Shown here: piece by piece, positions 63,620 to 64,000 of the stretch
Numbering within the stretch: the first letter of the stretch is position 1
How the letters are laid out: the number at the start of each line of letters is the position of its first letter
Origin: Planctomycetaceae bacterium
Lineage (GTDB): Bacteria; Planctomycetota; Phycisphaerae; Phycisphaerales; SM1A02
Length of the DNA: 64,000 nucleotides
Direction of reading: 5' to 3'
Assembly: GCA_002684855.1 (NCBI GenBank)
Contig: NYWD01000038.1
Span: forward strand, 1 to 64,000
Position numbers and translations under genes: made by a program
The notes under the pieces: generated by a model
Told to the model about the DNA's origin: nothing
The model's input: only the letters and a program-made list of their open reading frames with translations
Databases searched by the model: none

Positions 63620-64000
63620 TCAGGCGCCGCCGACCTGGAGTCGCGCGAAGTGCTTCAGCGTCGTTCCCTTCGGAAGCAGCGAGGCGATCTGCTTGCTGTC
63701 GTCCCGGACGTACTTCTGGCCGAGCAGGGTGACCTCCTCGAAGAACTTCCGCATCTTGCCTTCGGCGATCTTGGCGGCGATCTCCGCCGGCTTGCCGCTG
63801 TTCTCCGCCTCGGCCTTCGCCTCGCCCGCCTTGAGGGCGACGAGTTCTCCGGGGAGGCCGTGCTCGTCCACCGCCATGGGGGTGGGGACGTTGGCCGCCA
63901 CGTGCTGGCAGATGCCGGTGGACAGGTCCTCGGGCAGCTCGCCCTCGAACTGCAGCAGGACGCCGAGCTTCGAATCGTGATGGAGGTAGGAGCCGAAGCT
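63620..64000 (-). CDS. tsf: Elongation factor Ts, C-terminal part (runs off the window)
   Basis: The last 126 residues of EF-Ts, the nucleotide exchange factor of EF-Tu. SYLHHDSKLGVLLQFEGEL matches the dimerisation-domain motif YIHHDGKIGVLVE, and then CQHVAANVPTPMAVDEHGLP, KMRKFFEEVTLLGQKYVRDD and a short C-terminus follow. The 5' end lies beyond base 64000, so rpsB is probably next. It ends in a strong terminator. Confidence 0.9.
   Translation of the reverse strand, partial: SFGSYLHHDSKLGVLLQFEGELPEDLSTGICQHVAANVPTPMAVDEHGLPGELVALKAGEAKAEAENSGKPAEIAAKIAEGKMRKFFEEVTLLGQKYVRDDSKQIASLLPKGTTLKHFARLQVGGA

Overview
The window is a dense, high-GC stretch (by eye about two thirds G+C) of a bacterial chromosome, most likely a planctomycete of the Phycisphaerae type. 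Signs of this are the very short gaps, the many lipoproteins, a large MoxR/DUF58/VWA cluster, an FG-GAP/ASPIC-UnbV protein paired with a TPR lipoprotein, and a tiny basic protein resembling a family I recall from planctomycetes and relatives. I found no rRNA, tRNA, CRISPR array, phage module or transposase. TGA is the usual stop. Overlapping stop/start codons (ATGA, GTGA, TTGA) link most neighbours, and TTG and GTG starts are common.

Layout. 0-6.2 kb: monomeric isocitrate dehydrogenase, a UDP-sugar dehydrogenase, an acyl-CoA dehydrogenase and an SRPBCC protein. 6.3-11.9 kb: a lipoprotein, a TPR lipoprotein coupled to the FG-GAP protein, HslV, a [2Fe-2S] BFD-like protein and a secreted coiled-coil protein. 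12.1-24.6 kb: one long plus-strand operon. It holds a membrane/coiled-coil protein interrupted by an in-frame TAG, an iron-type ABC binding protein and permease (apparently fused to an NHL propeller), a two-VWA membrane protein, MoxR, DUF58 and a BatA-like protein. 24.6-28 kb: a TPR-YggX fusion, then a block with two DNA-binding regulators and a small exported peptide that uses clear Shine-Dalgarno sites. 28-40 kb: housekeeping genes (cutC, pyrD, cdsA, recX, nth, moaE, mog-like, acpS) among small TPR, lipoprotein and membrane genes. 40-52 kb: a small basic protein, an aminotransferase, a metallophosphoesterase, a glycosyltransferase-like protein, a thioesterase, and the overlapping run pyrF - ABC binding protein - pyk - cinA - folK. 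52-64 kb: two tandem TlpA-like thioredoxin proteins, a receiver-only response regulator, a STAS protein, kdsD, scpA, recQ, dacB, two uncharacterised genes and the 3' end of tsf.

How it seems to work. Genes that start a transcription unit often carry a TANNNT hexamer ending exactly 7 bases before the start codon. This is the place of a -10 box if transcription begins at the start codon itself, so many messages are probably leaderless. Downstream genes then rely on overlapping start/stop codons for coupling. A minority, including the whole 25.5-27.9 kb block, use ordinary Shine-Dalgarno sites. Strong GC-rich hairpins close many units. The most unusual items are the leaderless promoter pattern, the in-frame TAG at 13068, the permease/NHL junction at 16549, and a regulator plus exported peptide pair that resembles peptide quorum sensing.
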